DNA from: Nereida ignava
Lineage (GTDB): Bacteria > Pseudomonadota > Alphaproteobacteria > Rhodobacterales > Rhodobacteraceae
Length of the DNA: 64,000 nucleotides
Direction: 5' to 3'
Assembly (NCBI RefSeq): GCF_001049735.1
Contig: NZ_CVPC01000004.1
Span: 62,001-126,000, forward strand
Made by a program: the position numbers and the translations under genes. This document shows positions 1 to 8,090 of this stretch, one piece after another. The stretch's first letter is position 1. Every line of letters begins with the position of its first letter. A model generated the notes under the pieces. That model had not been told where the DNA came from and did no database searches. It saw nothing but the letters and a program-made list of their open reading frames with translations.

Positions 1-699
1 AACGTTCCACGTGATTGGCCCACTTACGGAGCATTGGCATTGGGCGGTGCAGCCTTCGCTATGTATTCAGTGGGCTTTGCCTATGGGCGTGTGGCAATCG
101 TCATCCTACTTTTCTTTTTGACGCCGGTCTGGAGCACATTGATTGCACGTTTCATTCTGGGTCGTACAACCAGCGTAACGCGCCTTGCAGCAATCGTGAT
201 CGGTCTGCTTGGGCTTTTTGTGATGCTCGGCGCGGATGGTGGGGTACCGTTACCGCGTAGCATCGGGGACTGGCTTGCGCTGGCGTCTGGCATCTGCTGG
301 TCCCTTTCGAGCACGATCATTCATGAACGCGAACCGATCAAACCGCTGCTTGCCGCTTTTGCATTTGCCAGCGGTGCGGCAGTGCTTTCGGGTGTTTGTA
401 TCTTGGCCCTGCCAACGCAACCACTGAACCTTAACGTGCTAACCCCGCCGACCCTTTTGATCACAGCTGTTACCGGCACGCTTTGGTGGGGTGTCTCCAT
501 GGCAGGTCTGATGTGGGCAACGGCCCTGCTCGACCCTGCGCGCGTCGGCATCTTGCTGATGAGCGAAGTGCTTATCGGCGCGCTTTCTGCCGCTTTTTTG
601 GTGGGAGAGCCATTGTTACCGTTCGAGCTGATCGGCGGCGCGTTGGTCCTGAGTGCTGCAATCCTCGAGGTCTGGCCTACAAAGGCCAAACAGCCCTAG
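1..699 (+). CDS. EamA/DMT-family transporter, 5' end missing
   Basis: Inner-membrane carrier of the drug/metabolite transporter superfamily; substrate cannot be told from sequence. The reading frame is open from base 1, so the N-terminus lies outside the window and 232 residues are visible. Hydrophobic helices alternate with short loops, and the second EamA repeat is complete, including the usual glutamate-rich helix around LLMSEVLIGALSAAFLVGE near the C-terminus. Its TAG stop overlaps the stop of the convergent hydrolase gene within a CTAG sequence, so the two transcripts must run into each other unless termination is elsewhere. Family call is firm; function is open. Confidence 0.85.
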   Translation, partial: NVPRDWPTYGALALGGAAFAMYSVGFAYGRVAIVILLFFLTPVWSTLIARFILGRTTSVTRLAAIVIGLLGLFVMLGADGGVPLPRSIGDWLALASGICWSLSSTIIHEREPIKPLLAAFAFASGAAVLSGVCILALPTQPLNLNVLTPPTLLITAVTGTLWWGVSMAGLMWATALLDPARVGILLMSEVLIGALSAAFLVGEPLLPFELIGGALVLSAAILEVWPTKAKQP

Positions 700-1403
700 C
701 TGCTGTAGCTTTGACGATAAAAATGGTGAAAGCCAATTGTCGCGGTACGCGGATAGACCCGTGCCCAATTCGGCCGCACGCTTTTGGTATGGTAATGGGT
801 CGCACCAGCGGTGAGTGCTGGAAGATTGCCTTGCAACGTTAGCTTTGCGATCTTGCCAACACGGGTCCATGCCCGCGGCTCGCCGATGATTTCTTTCTTG
901 CCGTCGCAAGTATAGGTGAACTGACACGCAAACTTACGGCCAGTCCCTTGGTTAATAACGCCACACACAGTGTCGGGATATTTCGCAGACTTAACGCGGT
1001 TCATAATGACCTCGGCCACTGCAAATTGGCCTTTCACGCTTTCGCCGCGCGCCTCAAAATAAAGCGCCTCTGAGAGACATTTCCAACTTTCACCCCCTGA
1101 AGCGGCAGGCAGTTGCGCCAAATAACTGCGCTCATAGGCGACGCCGCGCAACCCGCTGGGCCGGCGCTTTGGCAGCAAAGACACCTGAGGGGCAGCAGTC
1201 AGCGTATCAAGCCGGTTTGATGGGACCATCTGAAAAGCTGCATTTTCAGTCTTTAGAAGACCAACAATATGCGCTGAAACCTTGAGCGCTGTGCCATCGG
1301 CCGCCTCAGCATCGCGGGTCTCAGCGATAACGCCAAAACCGGCAACGAGGGCCAAAACACTGCAAACGCGCTGAGCGCGTGAGATCAAAGAAGTTCGGGG
1401 CAT
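696..1403 (-). CDS. SleB-type cell wall hydrolase
   Basis: Secreted peptidoglycan hydrolase of the SleB/Hydrolase_2 family, which cleaves glycan strands. 235 residues: an N-terminal hydrophobic signal segment (about residues 12–35, ending near AEA), a linker of about 70 residues, then the catalytic domain from about residue 105. The family motif YFEARGE sits at 115–121, with the expected catalytic glutamate at about 117, followed by the AVAEVIMNRV helix. Cysteines in the second half may form disulfides, in keeping with export. Convergent with the DMT exporter gene, sharing stop-codon bases. The role is probably wall remodelling; a specific phenotype cannot be inferred. Confidence 0.85.
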   Translation of the reverse strand: MPRTSLISRAQRVCSVLALVAGFGVIAETRDAEAADGTALKVSAHIVGLLKTENAAFQMVPSNRLDTLTAAPQVSLLPKRRPSGLRGVAYERSYLAQLPAASGGESWKCLSEALYFEARGESVKGQFAVAEVIMNRVKSAKYPDTVCGVINQGTGRKFACQFTYTCDGKKEIIGEPRAWTRVGKIAKLTLQGNLPALTAGATHYHTKSVRPNWARVYPRTATIGFHHFYRQSYSS

Positions 1404-1612
1404 GCGCCATCCAGAGTTGTTTCAAGGGCAGACAGCACAGCCAATACATCTATAAATAAGGCTTAAATGCGCGTCTGAGGCGGGCTGTTAAGCCAATTCA
1501 GCACACAAATCTACCCCCCGTTCCTGACTAGGCGGTATGCACGGGATGCAAATCGTCGCAGTGCAGCAAAAGGTTTAAGAAAACCAATGCGTTCCAAACA
1601 AGAGCTGGAAAC

Positions 1613-4183
1613 TTAGCTTGGGCGACCCAACGCCAATTGCGCCGCGATCAGCCGTGCAACAGGAACCCGAAACGGCGAACAGGACACGTAGTCGAATCCC
1701 TGCGCACGGGCAAATGCCATGGCTGGCGCCGATCCACCGTGCTCGCCGCAGATGGACAATACCACGTCTTTTGCAGTCGCCCGCCCGCGGTCTGCGCCAA
1801 TTTGCACCAACTCGCCCACACCTTCCTCGTCGAAATATTGAAACGGATCTTCTGCGAAAACTTGTTGCTGCACATAGGTCGACATAAACCGGCCCGCATC
1901 GTCACGGGACAAGCCATAGGTCATTTGTGTCAGATCGTTCGTCCCAAAGGACAAAAACGCGGAATGCTGGGCGATGTCGCCTGCGCGCAAAGCCGCGCGC
2001 GGCGTTTCAACCATCACGCCCAGTTTATAATCGAATGTCTGGCCAGAACTGACCATCACGGCCGAGGCAACCGCATCGATGCGAATTTTTAACAGCTCAA
2101 CTTCGCGTTTGGCACTGACCAAAGGCAACATGATTTCAGGCGTCACTGCATGGCCGCGCTTATGCGCTGCCGCCGTTGCCTCAAAAATCGCTTGGGCTTG
2201 CATATCGTAAATCTCGGGCAGCGTGATCCCAAGGCGCACCCCGCGCAACCCCAACATTGGGTTGAACTCTGACATCTGATCTACCCGCGCAATCACGTCT
2301 GACAGCGGCAGGTTCATCGCTTCTGCCAAATCGCGCATGCCATCCCGATCCGACGGTAAAATTTCATGAAGGGGCGGATCAAACAGCCGGATACACACGG
2401 GCAAGCCCGCCATGATCTCGAACAATTGTCCGAAATCATCCCGCTGCATTGGCAACAACCGCTCAAGCGCCGCACGACGGTCCTCAGAGGTGTCTGCAAA
2501 GATCATCTCGCGCATCACGGTAAGGCGGTCACCGTCAAAAAACATATGCTCTGTGCGGCAAAGCCCAATGCCTTCCGCGGCGAAATTACGGGCGGTTTGC
2601 GCATCCGCAGGGGTGTCTGCGTTGGCCCGCACGCCAATATCGCGCACCTCATCGGCCCAACCCAGCAACGTTTGAAAGGCCCCATCGAGAGAGGGCTCCA
2701 CAAGAGTGACCTCACCCACCAGAACTTCACCCGTGGTGCCATCGATCGTGATCTTGTCACCGGCCTTCAAGACAAGTCCGTCTTGGGTGGTAAGCGTTTT
2801 ATCCCGGGCGGAAATACTCAGGCCCGCAGCCCCAACAATTGACGGCAGGCCAAGACCGCGGCCGATCACAGCCGCGTGGCTCGTCATGCCACCCCGCTCG
2901 GTCAAAACACCCGCAGCCACGTTCATTCCACGAATGTCTTCGGGCGCAGTTTCACGGCGCACCAAGATGCATTTCTCGCCTTGCGCCGCAAGCGCCTGCG
3001 CCTCATTGGCAGAAAATGTGATTTGCCCCATTGCAGCACCTGGCGATGCAGCAAGGCCCTTTGCGACCACATTCCGGTCAGTGCCAGCCGCAACTTGGCG
3101 GTGTAGCAATTCTGACAACATGTTGGGCGGAATACGCAGCAACGCATCCTCGCGTGCTATGATTTTGTCTTGTGCCAAAGCCACCGCCACATTCACTGCG
3201 GCGCGAGCAGACCGTGTTACGCGGATACCATCAAGGATGAACAGCTCTCCGTCTTGGATGGTAAATTCATGCTCCATTTCCTCGCGCAGCTTACCGCGCG
3301 AAGTCTCCATATGCGCCAATAGCTGCGCATATAACTCGGGATGACGCTCCTCCAGAGAGGGGCCGCGCGCATCTCGCGTCAGGTATATCGCACGGTCCGC
3401 ATCCATTGCATCGCGGCCTTGGCTTTGCCCCAAGAACCGACCGCAAATCATCCGCTCACCGGTCGTTTGGTTGATGCCCATGATCACACCCGAGCCGCAA
3501 TTGCCGCGACCAACGCCAAGCTTCATCTCTTGCACAACAAGCCCCAAGCCCGCATCCGCCGGCGCGCCTTTTGCTTGGCGCAGCAAATGTGCAGTTGTGC
3601 CTTCCCACGCACGCGCCATGGATCGCAGAACCTCGCCCAATTGTTGCTTGGGGTCTTGGGGGAATACTTCATCAGTTTCAGCAAAATACGCGCGCAACGC
3701 ATCATCAAGCGCCTCGCGCGGGCGCTCAATGGGTTGGGTGAACTCATCAGGATCAAGGCGCGCCACATTGACCGCATAGGATTGCACGAACCGCAAATAC
3801 ATCAGCGCGGCGGCGTCTGTGCCAATCTCATCAGACAGTCCCGTAAAACGCGCATCATTCATACCGATGTTTAGAACTGCTGAGGGCCCACCCCAATCAC
3901 TGTCTTGGCTCGACGGGCGCACACTAAAAAGCGCGTCTTGCGCAAACTCCGCCAGAATAGCACCCAAGTCTGGGCCCATACCGTTGGCAATCGCGCGGAC
4001 AGTTTTGAACGGTAGCGCCACAGTGCGCGGCACAGGCATGTCAAGGCGGATCAGACGCTGCAAGCATTTTGCCCGCCCGCCATGGGTATCGGCGGCCATC
4101 GTTGCTTGCGCTGAGATGACCGTGAAGTCGTTGATTTCTATAGCTTGCTGCATCGCCGCATCCCGTTCAGTTGGCCGCAGCAT
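1613..4183 (-). CDS. PPDK-like PEP-utilising enzyme with degenerate ATP-grasp half
   Basis: 856 residues resembling pyruvate, phosphate dikinase. The swivelling domain is intact, with GGMTSHAAVIG placing the phosphocarrier His at about 436. The C-terminal PEP/pyruvate barrel is also intact (ANADTPADA, EGIGLCRTEHMFF, CGEHGG, YVSCSPFRVPVARL). The N-terminal nucleotide-binding half is shorter and unlike PPDK by eye: the MPGMMDT loop is replaced by SDWGGPSAVLNIG, and the QTR motif before the swivelling domain reads DGI. Phosphotransfer between PEP and His therefore looks possible, but ATP/AMP use is doubtful. It lies downstream of glyS on the same strand. An alternative ATG at 4153 is possible; neither start has a clear ribosome site. 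Confidence 0.8.
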   Translation of the reverse strand: MLRPTERDAAMQQAIEINDFTVISAQATMAADTHGGRAKCLQRLIRLDMPVPRTVALPFKTVRAIANGMGPDLGAILAEFAQDALFSVRPSSQDSDWGGPSAVLNIGMNDARFTGLSDEIGTDAAALMYLRFVQSYAVNVARLDPDEFTQPIERPREALDDALRAYFAETDEVFPQDPKQQLGEVLRSMARAWEGTTAHLLRQAKGAPADAGLGLVVQEMKLGVGRGNCGSGVIMGINQTTGERMICGRFLGQSQGRDAMDADRAIYLTRDARGPSLEERHPELYAQLLAHMETSRGKLREEMEHEFTIQDGELFILDGIRVTRSARAAVNVAVALAQDKIIAREDALLRIPPNMLSELLHRQVAAGTDRNVVAKGLAASPGAAMGQITFSANEAQALAAQGEKCILVRRETAPEDIRGMNVAAGVLTERGGMTSHAAVIGRGLGLPSIVGAAGLSISARDKTLTTQDGLVLKAGDKITIDGTTGEVLVGEVTLVEPSLDGAFQTLLGWADEVRDIGVRANADTPADAQTARNFAAEGIGLCRTEHMFFDGDRLTVMREMIFADTSEDRRAALERLLPMQRDDFGQLFEIMAGLPVCIRLFDPPLHEILPSDRDGMRDLAEAMNLPLSDVIARVDQMSEFNPMLGLRGVRLGITLPEIYDMQAQAIFEATAAAHKRGHAVTPEIMLPLVSAKREVELLKIRIDAVASAVMVSSGQTFDYKLGVMVETPRAALRAGDIAQHSAFLSFGTNDLTQMTYGLSRDDAGRFMSTYVQQQVFAEDPFQYFDEEGVGELVQIGADRGRATAKDVVLSICGEHGGSAPAMAFARAQGFDYVSCSPFRVPVARLIAAQLALGRPS

Positions 4184-4194
4184 AGGGGCTTTTT

Positions 4195-4222
4195 GGCAAG
4201 GAACAAGTACTTGCTCCTTGCC
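4195..4222 (-). other. Intercistronic near-perfect palindrome between glyS and PPDK-like gene
   Basis: GGCAAGGA and TCCTTGCC pair over 8 bp, and the inside continues as CAAG-TA-CTTG, so 28 bases fold into an almost uninterrupted hairpin. It lies 11 bases before the annotated ATG of the downstream gene and has no U-run on either side, so it is not a classical terminator. A Shine–Dalgarno-like AAGGAG is buried in the stem on the sense strand. It could protect an mRNA end, bind a protein or limit translation of the second gene. Confidence 0.5.
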
Positions 4223-4261
4223 GTTTAATCAGACAGTTCCGGCCACCCGAGCCGTACGGCG

Positions 4262-6319
4262 CTACCCTTCGATGCGGGTCAGGTCAGCCACCGCACCGCA
4301 GGTTGTACGGATACGGCTTAGCAAGTTCAGGCGGTTGCGACGGATAATTTCGCTATCAGCATTAATTTTCACATCGTCAAAGAACGCATCGATTGGTGCA
4401 CGCAACTGCGCCATTGCCGACATTGCAGCGGCAAAATCACCACTTTTCATTGCCGATGCAATAGCAGCGTCAGCCGTATCCAAGGCTCCGAACAAGGCTT
4501 TCTCTGTGTCGGCTTCAGCAAACTTGATGTCCGCTCCGAAGGAGTACTCCACCCCGTCTTTTGCTTCCGCTTGGCTTAGAATATTGTTGGCGCGCTTGAA
4601 CCCTTGGATCAGATTTTCTCCGTCATCGGTTTTTAGCGCGTCCGACAACGCGCGTGCGCGTTTGACCAACAAGTTCAAATCATCGTTGCCGTCCATAGCC
4701 GTGCACGCATCAATGATGTCATGGCGAATGCCTTGATCGCGCAAATAGACTTTCAGGCGGTCGTGGAAAAAGGCCAATAGATCAGAGGCATCTGCATCTG
4801 CGTGCGCTGCAGAAATGATATCGCCAAGGGGCAAAGTCAGGTCGTTTTCAAGGATTAGACGGGTCACACCCAATGCAGCGCGCCGAAGGGCAAACGGGTC
4901 TTTAGAGCCTGTCGGTTTTTCATCAATCGCCCAGAAGCACGCCAGCGTATCCAGCTTATCTGCAAGGGCAACGGCCACTGATACAGGCGCAGTTGGCACC
5001 GCGTCAGTCGGACCGAGAGGGGAGTAATGTTCTTGTGCTGCAGCTGCGATTGCCTCGGACATGCCAGCGGCCTTGGCGTAATACCGCCCCATAAGCCCCT
5101 GCAATTCGGGGAACTCATAAACCATTTCCGAGCTTAAGTCAGCTTTGGCAACACCTGCTGCCTGTTCTGTCTCATTGGCATCAGAACCAGTTACATCCGC
5201 CAAACGGCGCGCTAGGGCGACGATCCGTGCAATACGGTCTGCCTGTGAGCCCAGCTTATTGTGGAACGTCACATTGCTTAGCGCCTCTGTCCAAGGTCCC
5301 ATGCCTGCTTTGGCGACACGCAAGTCATTTTCCCAAAAGAATTTTGCATCAGCCAAACGGGCCGACAGCACTTTTTGGTTGCCCGCCAAGATAGTCGCAC
5401 CGTTGTCAGCTGTTGCGATGTTGGCCACGGTTACAAACCGTTCAATGCGGCCCGTTTTGGTACTGCGAACCGAGAAGAACTTTTGATGCTCGCGCATGGA
5501 GGTCTGCAAAACCTCTGCTGGCAATTCAAGAAAGTCCTCATCGATTGTGCCCATCAACACAACCGGATGCTCTACAAGGTTTGCAACTTCGGCCAACAGG
5601 CCCGCATCTTCGATAACTTCAAAACCGCCCGCAAAGGCTTGGTTAGTGGCATCTTGCCAAATCGCGTCAGACCGCTCAGCCGCGTCCAAAACCACGTGGG
5701 CGCGTGCAAGCTTGCTTGTGTAATCATCGAATGACGAGACAGCAAACGCGTCCGGCGCATGAAAGCGGTGACCCCGTGTGGTATTAGAAGAAACGATCCC
5801 CTCAACCTCAAAAGGGACAACACGTGCCCCCTCTTCATCGCTGAGAATACACAGGATTGAATGAAGTGGCCGGACCCACTTCAGATTGCCAGCCCCCCAC
5901 CGCATGGATTTTGGCCACGGAAAGTTGTGCACCGCAGCTTCAAGAACTTCAGCAATGACATCTTCTGCCAAACGCCCTGGTTTATGGATTGCCGCAAAGT
6001 AGACCTCTTTCTTGCCAACAGTCCGCACTTCAAGATCATCTTTGCTAACGCCAGCACCGCGCAAAAACCCTTCGATTGCTTTGTCGGGTGCGCCAACGGC
6101 GGGACCTTTGCGTTCTTCTACAGTCGGTTTGCTTTGCGCCAGTAACTCGCCCACAGCCAAGGTCAAACGACGTGGGGTGTGAAAAGCCGCCGCCCCCGCA
6201 TAAGTCAGCCCTACCTCAACCAAGCCATCTGTAATCAGCTTTTGCAGGTCCTTTGCGGCACGCGCTTGCATGCGCGCAGGAATTTCTTCGGAAAAGAGTT
6301 CAATCAACAGATCGGGCAT
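4262..6319 (-). CDS. glyS: Glycyl-tRNA synthetase beta subunit
   Basis: Beta chain of the bacterial alpha2beta2 glycyl-tRNA synthetase; it carries the tRNA-binding parts that cooperate with the catalytic alpha subunit. 685 residues, normal for the family. The start MPDLLIELFSEEIPARMQ is the family's characteristic N-terminus, and GPAVGAPDKAIEGFLRGAG and STTKTGRIERFVTVANI-like segments follow in order; the C-terminal anticodon-binding-like domain is complete. It lies downstream of glyQ and the small DUF6446 gene on the same strand, and the PPDK-like gene follows about 80 bases later. Essential for translation. Confidence 0.97.
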   Translation of the reverse strand: MPDLLIELFSEEIPARMQARAAKDLQKLITDGLVEVGLTYAGAAAFHTPRRLTLAVGELLAQSKPTVEERKGPAVGAPDKAIEGFLRGAGVSKDDLEVRTVGKKEVYFAAIHKPGRLAEDVIAEVLEAAVHNFPWPKSMRWGAGNLKWVRPLHSILCILSDEEGARVVPFEVEGIVSSNTTRGHRFHAPDAFAVSSFDDYTSKLARAHVVLDAAERSDAIWQDATNQAFAGGFEVIEDAGLLAEVANLVEHPVVLMGTIDEDFLELPAEVLQTSMREHQKFFSVRSTKTGRIERFVTVANIATADNGATILAGNQKVLSARLADAKFFWENDLRVAKAGMGPWTEALSNVTFHNKLGSQADRIARIVALARRLADVTGSDANETEQAAGVAKADLSSEMVYEFPELQGLMGRYYAKAAGMSEAIAAAAQEHYSPLGPTDAVPTAPVSVAVALADKLDTLACFWAIDEKPTGSKDPFALRRAALGVTRLILENDLTLPLGDIISAAHADADASDLLAFFHDRLKVYLRDQGIRHDIIDACTAMDGNDDLNLLVKRARALSDALKTDDGENLIQGFKRANNILSQAEAKDGVEYSFGADIKFAEADTEKALFGALDTADAAIASAMKSGDFAAAMSAMAQLRAPIDAFFDDVKINADSEIIRRNRLNLLSRIRTTCGAVADLTRIEG

Positions 6320-6424
6320 ATCGGGTCCTTAATCGCGGGTCGCGAGGGTATCTTTTCGTTTCGGATCAAAGGGTAGCAAACTGCGGAATTCCGCGCGCGC
6401 CCAAATAAAATGGTGTGGCCAAAA

Positions 6425-6949
6425 TCACTGAAGGGTCTCCGGCGGGGTTGGGCAACCCTCGGGCGCGCGCCGACCGTCAAAAACCACCTCGCCACAGCCG
6501 TTGATCTGGTGCCAGACAAAGCCACGCCCATCAGACATGATGCCCACCACACGGTCGATCCCGTATTGCACGTTTTCTTCGCCCAAATACGCCGTTGCTG
6601 TGCCATCTTCCAGGGCAGCACCAATCGCATCCGCATCAAAGCACTCAAACCAATTGGGCGCCACACGGGGCTCGGCCGCATCATAGACTTTGTAGGTTTC
6701 CGTCAGCATCGCCTCTGACATCTGCGTGGTAAAGCATGCACGGTACCGAAGCGGCGAGCTGTCTGCGTCAATTGCTTGAAAGTCTGCAAACAAAATAGGC
6801 TCGGCCACATCACTGGTCACAGGGGTCAGTTCAACACCGCCGTCCGTGACCTCATCATAAAAAGCGTAAACCTGAAGATAATAGAGCGCGATCCCCGCGA
6901 TGAGCGCACTCACGACAATGGCCGATATTGCGATGCGTGCGCCATTCAT
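6425..6949 (-). CDS. DUF6446-type small membrane-anchored protein
   Basis: 174 residues of unknown function. A single hydrophobic segment near the N-terminus (about residues 7–28) suggests a signal anchor with the rest in the periplasm. Three cysteines (in RACFTTQ, WFECFD and NGCGEV) could form a disulfide. The start codon overlaps the glyQ stop as ATGA, so it is probably translationally coupled to glyQ, and glyS follows. I recall proteins of this kind between glyQ and glyS in Rhodobacteraceae (DUF6446); that name is from memory. Nothing in the sequence links it to tRNA charging. Confidence 0.75.
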   Translation of the reverse strand: MNGARIAISAIVVSALIAGIALYYLQVYAFYDEVTDGGVELTPVTSDVAEPILFADFQAIDADSSPLRYRACFTTQMSEAMLTETYKVYDAAEPRVAPNWFECFDADAIGAALEDGTATAYLGEENVQYGIDRVVGIMSDGRGFVWHQINGCGEVVFDGRRAPEGCPTPPETLQ

Positions 6950-7887
6950 GCCTCAGCCGCCTTGTATCCACCCGCCTCAGTTTGCACGAACGCATCTGCG
7001 CATTGCTTGGCCAACGCGCGCACTCGGCCAATATAGGCCTGCCGCTCGGTCACCGAAATGACGCCGCGCGCATCCAGCAGGTTGAAGACGTGTGACGCCT
7101 TGATGCACTGATCATAGGCGGGATGCGCCATCACGATGCGCTTGCCCGTTTTTGGGTCCTCATGCGGCTGTGCCAAAATCGCTTCGCACTCGGCCTCGGC
7201 ATCTTTGAAATGCTGCAAGAGGGTTTCGGTGTTTGCCACATCAAAGTTCCAGCGCGCATACTCTTCTTCGGTTTGCTTGAAGATGTCGCGGTAGCTCAGC
7301 GGGATTGGCGCGGAGGGGTCGTTGAACGGCATATCCATCACGTGATCGATGCCCAAAATATACATGGCCAAACGCTCAAGCCCGTATGTCAGCTCGCCTG
7401 AAACCGGCTTACAATCATGGCCGCCAACTTGTTGGAAATACGTAAACTGCGAAACTTCCATACCGTCGCACCACACTTCCCAGCCAAGACCCCAAGCGCC
7501 CAGCGTGGGGCTTTCCCAGTCGTCCTCGACAAAGCGGATATCATGCAAGCTCATGTCGATACCGATTGCCTTCAACGAGCCGAGGTAGAGGTCCTGCAGA
7601 TCAGAAGGCGATGGTTTGATCAGCACTTGATACTGGTAATAGTGCTGCAAACGGTTCGGGTTTTCACCGTAGCGCCCATCTGTTGGCCGGCGCGAAGGCT
7701 GCACATAAGCCGCTGCCCACGGTGTGTCCCCAAGGGCGCGCAGCGTTGTGGCAGGGTGGAACGTGCCCGCGCCTACTTCCATGTCATAGGGTTGCAATAT
7801 CGCGCAGCCTTTTGAGGCCCAGTAATTTTGCAGCCGCAGGATGATTTCTTGGAACGAACGCGGGGTATCAAGCGCTGGTGTGGTCAT
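6946..7887 (-). CDS. glyQ: Glycyl-tRNA synthetase alpha subunit
   Basis: Catalytic alpha chain that activates glycine and transfers it to tRNA-Gly together with GlyS. 313 residues from the ATG at 7887, which gives the expected N-terminus [23 protein letters not shown]; an upstream in-frame ATG at 7941 would add 18 unrelated residues. Class II aminoacyl-tRNA synthetase features are clear, including [17 protein letters not shown] and the [19 protein letters not shown] stretch. It heads the glyQ–DUF6446–glyS run, with an ATGA overlap to the next gene. Its promoter must lie in the 173-base gap shared with the divergent secreted protein gene at 8061, where I see no convincing hexamers. Confidence 0.96.
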   Translation of the reverse strand: MTTPALDTPRSFQEIILRLQNYWASKGCAILQPYDMEVGAGTFHPATTLRALGDTPWAAAYVQPSRRPTDGRYGENPNRLQHYYQYQVLIKPSPSDLQDLYLGSLKAIGIDMSLHDIRFVEDDWESPTLGAWGLGWEVWCDGMEVSQFTYFQQVGGHDCKPVSGELTYGLERLAMYILGIDHVMDMPFNDPSAPIPLSYRDIFKQTEEEYARWNFDVANTETLLQHFKDAEAECEAILAQPHEDPKTGKRIVMAHPAYDQCIKASHVFNLLDARGVISVTERQAYIGRVRALAKQCADAFVQTEAGGYKAAEA

Positions 7888-8060
7888 GGCGAACCGCCTA
7901 TCAAAACAGAGTTGCCTGACCCATAAAGCGTGCCCCAACAAGGGTCAACCGGCGCCCGCAAACTCGGTTCTACGCGCACCTTGTGATCTGGATAGATTGC
8001 GGGCAATCTTGTGCGGATACGTAGCCGGACCGCTGGTCCAATTTTCAAGAGTGAGACCCT

Positions 8061-8090
8061 ATGCGCCCTATTACTATGCGCCCTATTACT
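8061..8090 (+). repeat. Tandem duplication of a 15-bp unit covering a start codon
   Basis: The 15-mer ATGCGCCCTATTACT occurs twice in immediate succession, so the coding sequence opens with MRPITMRPIT and has two equivalent in-frame start codons 15 bases apart. Copies are identical, which points to recent slippage or duplication. Either start still leaves a workable signal peptide. Confidence 0.9.

Noticed and set aside
2706-3344. 212-codon frame antisense to the PPDK-like gene
   Set aside because: Lies wholly within the conserved swivelling domain gene; composition is that of a shadow frame.
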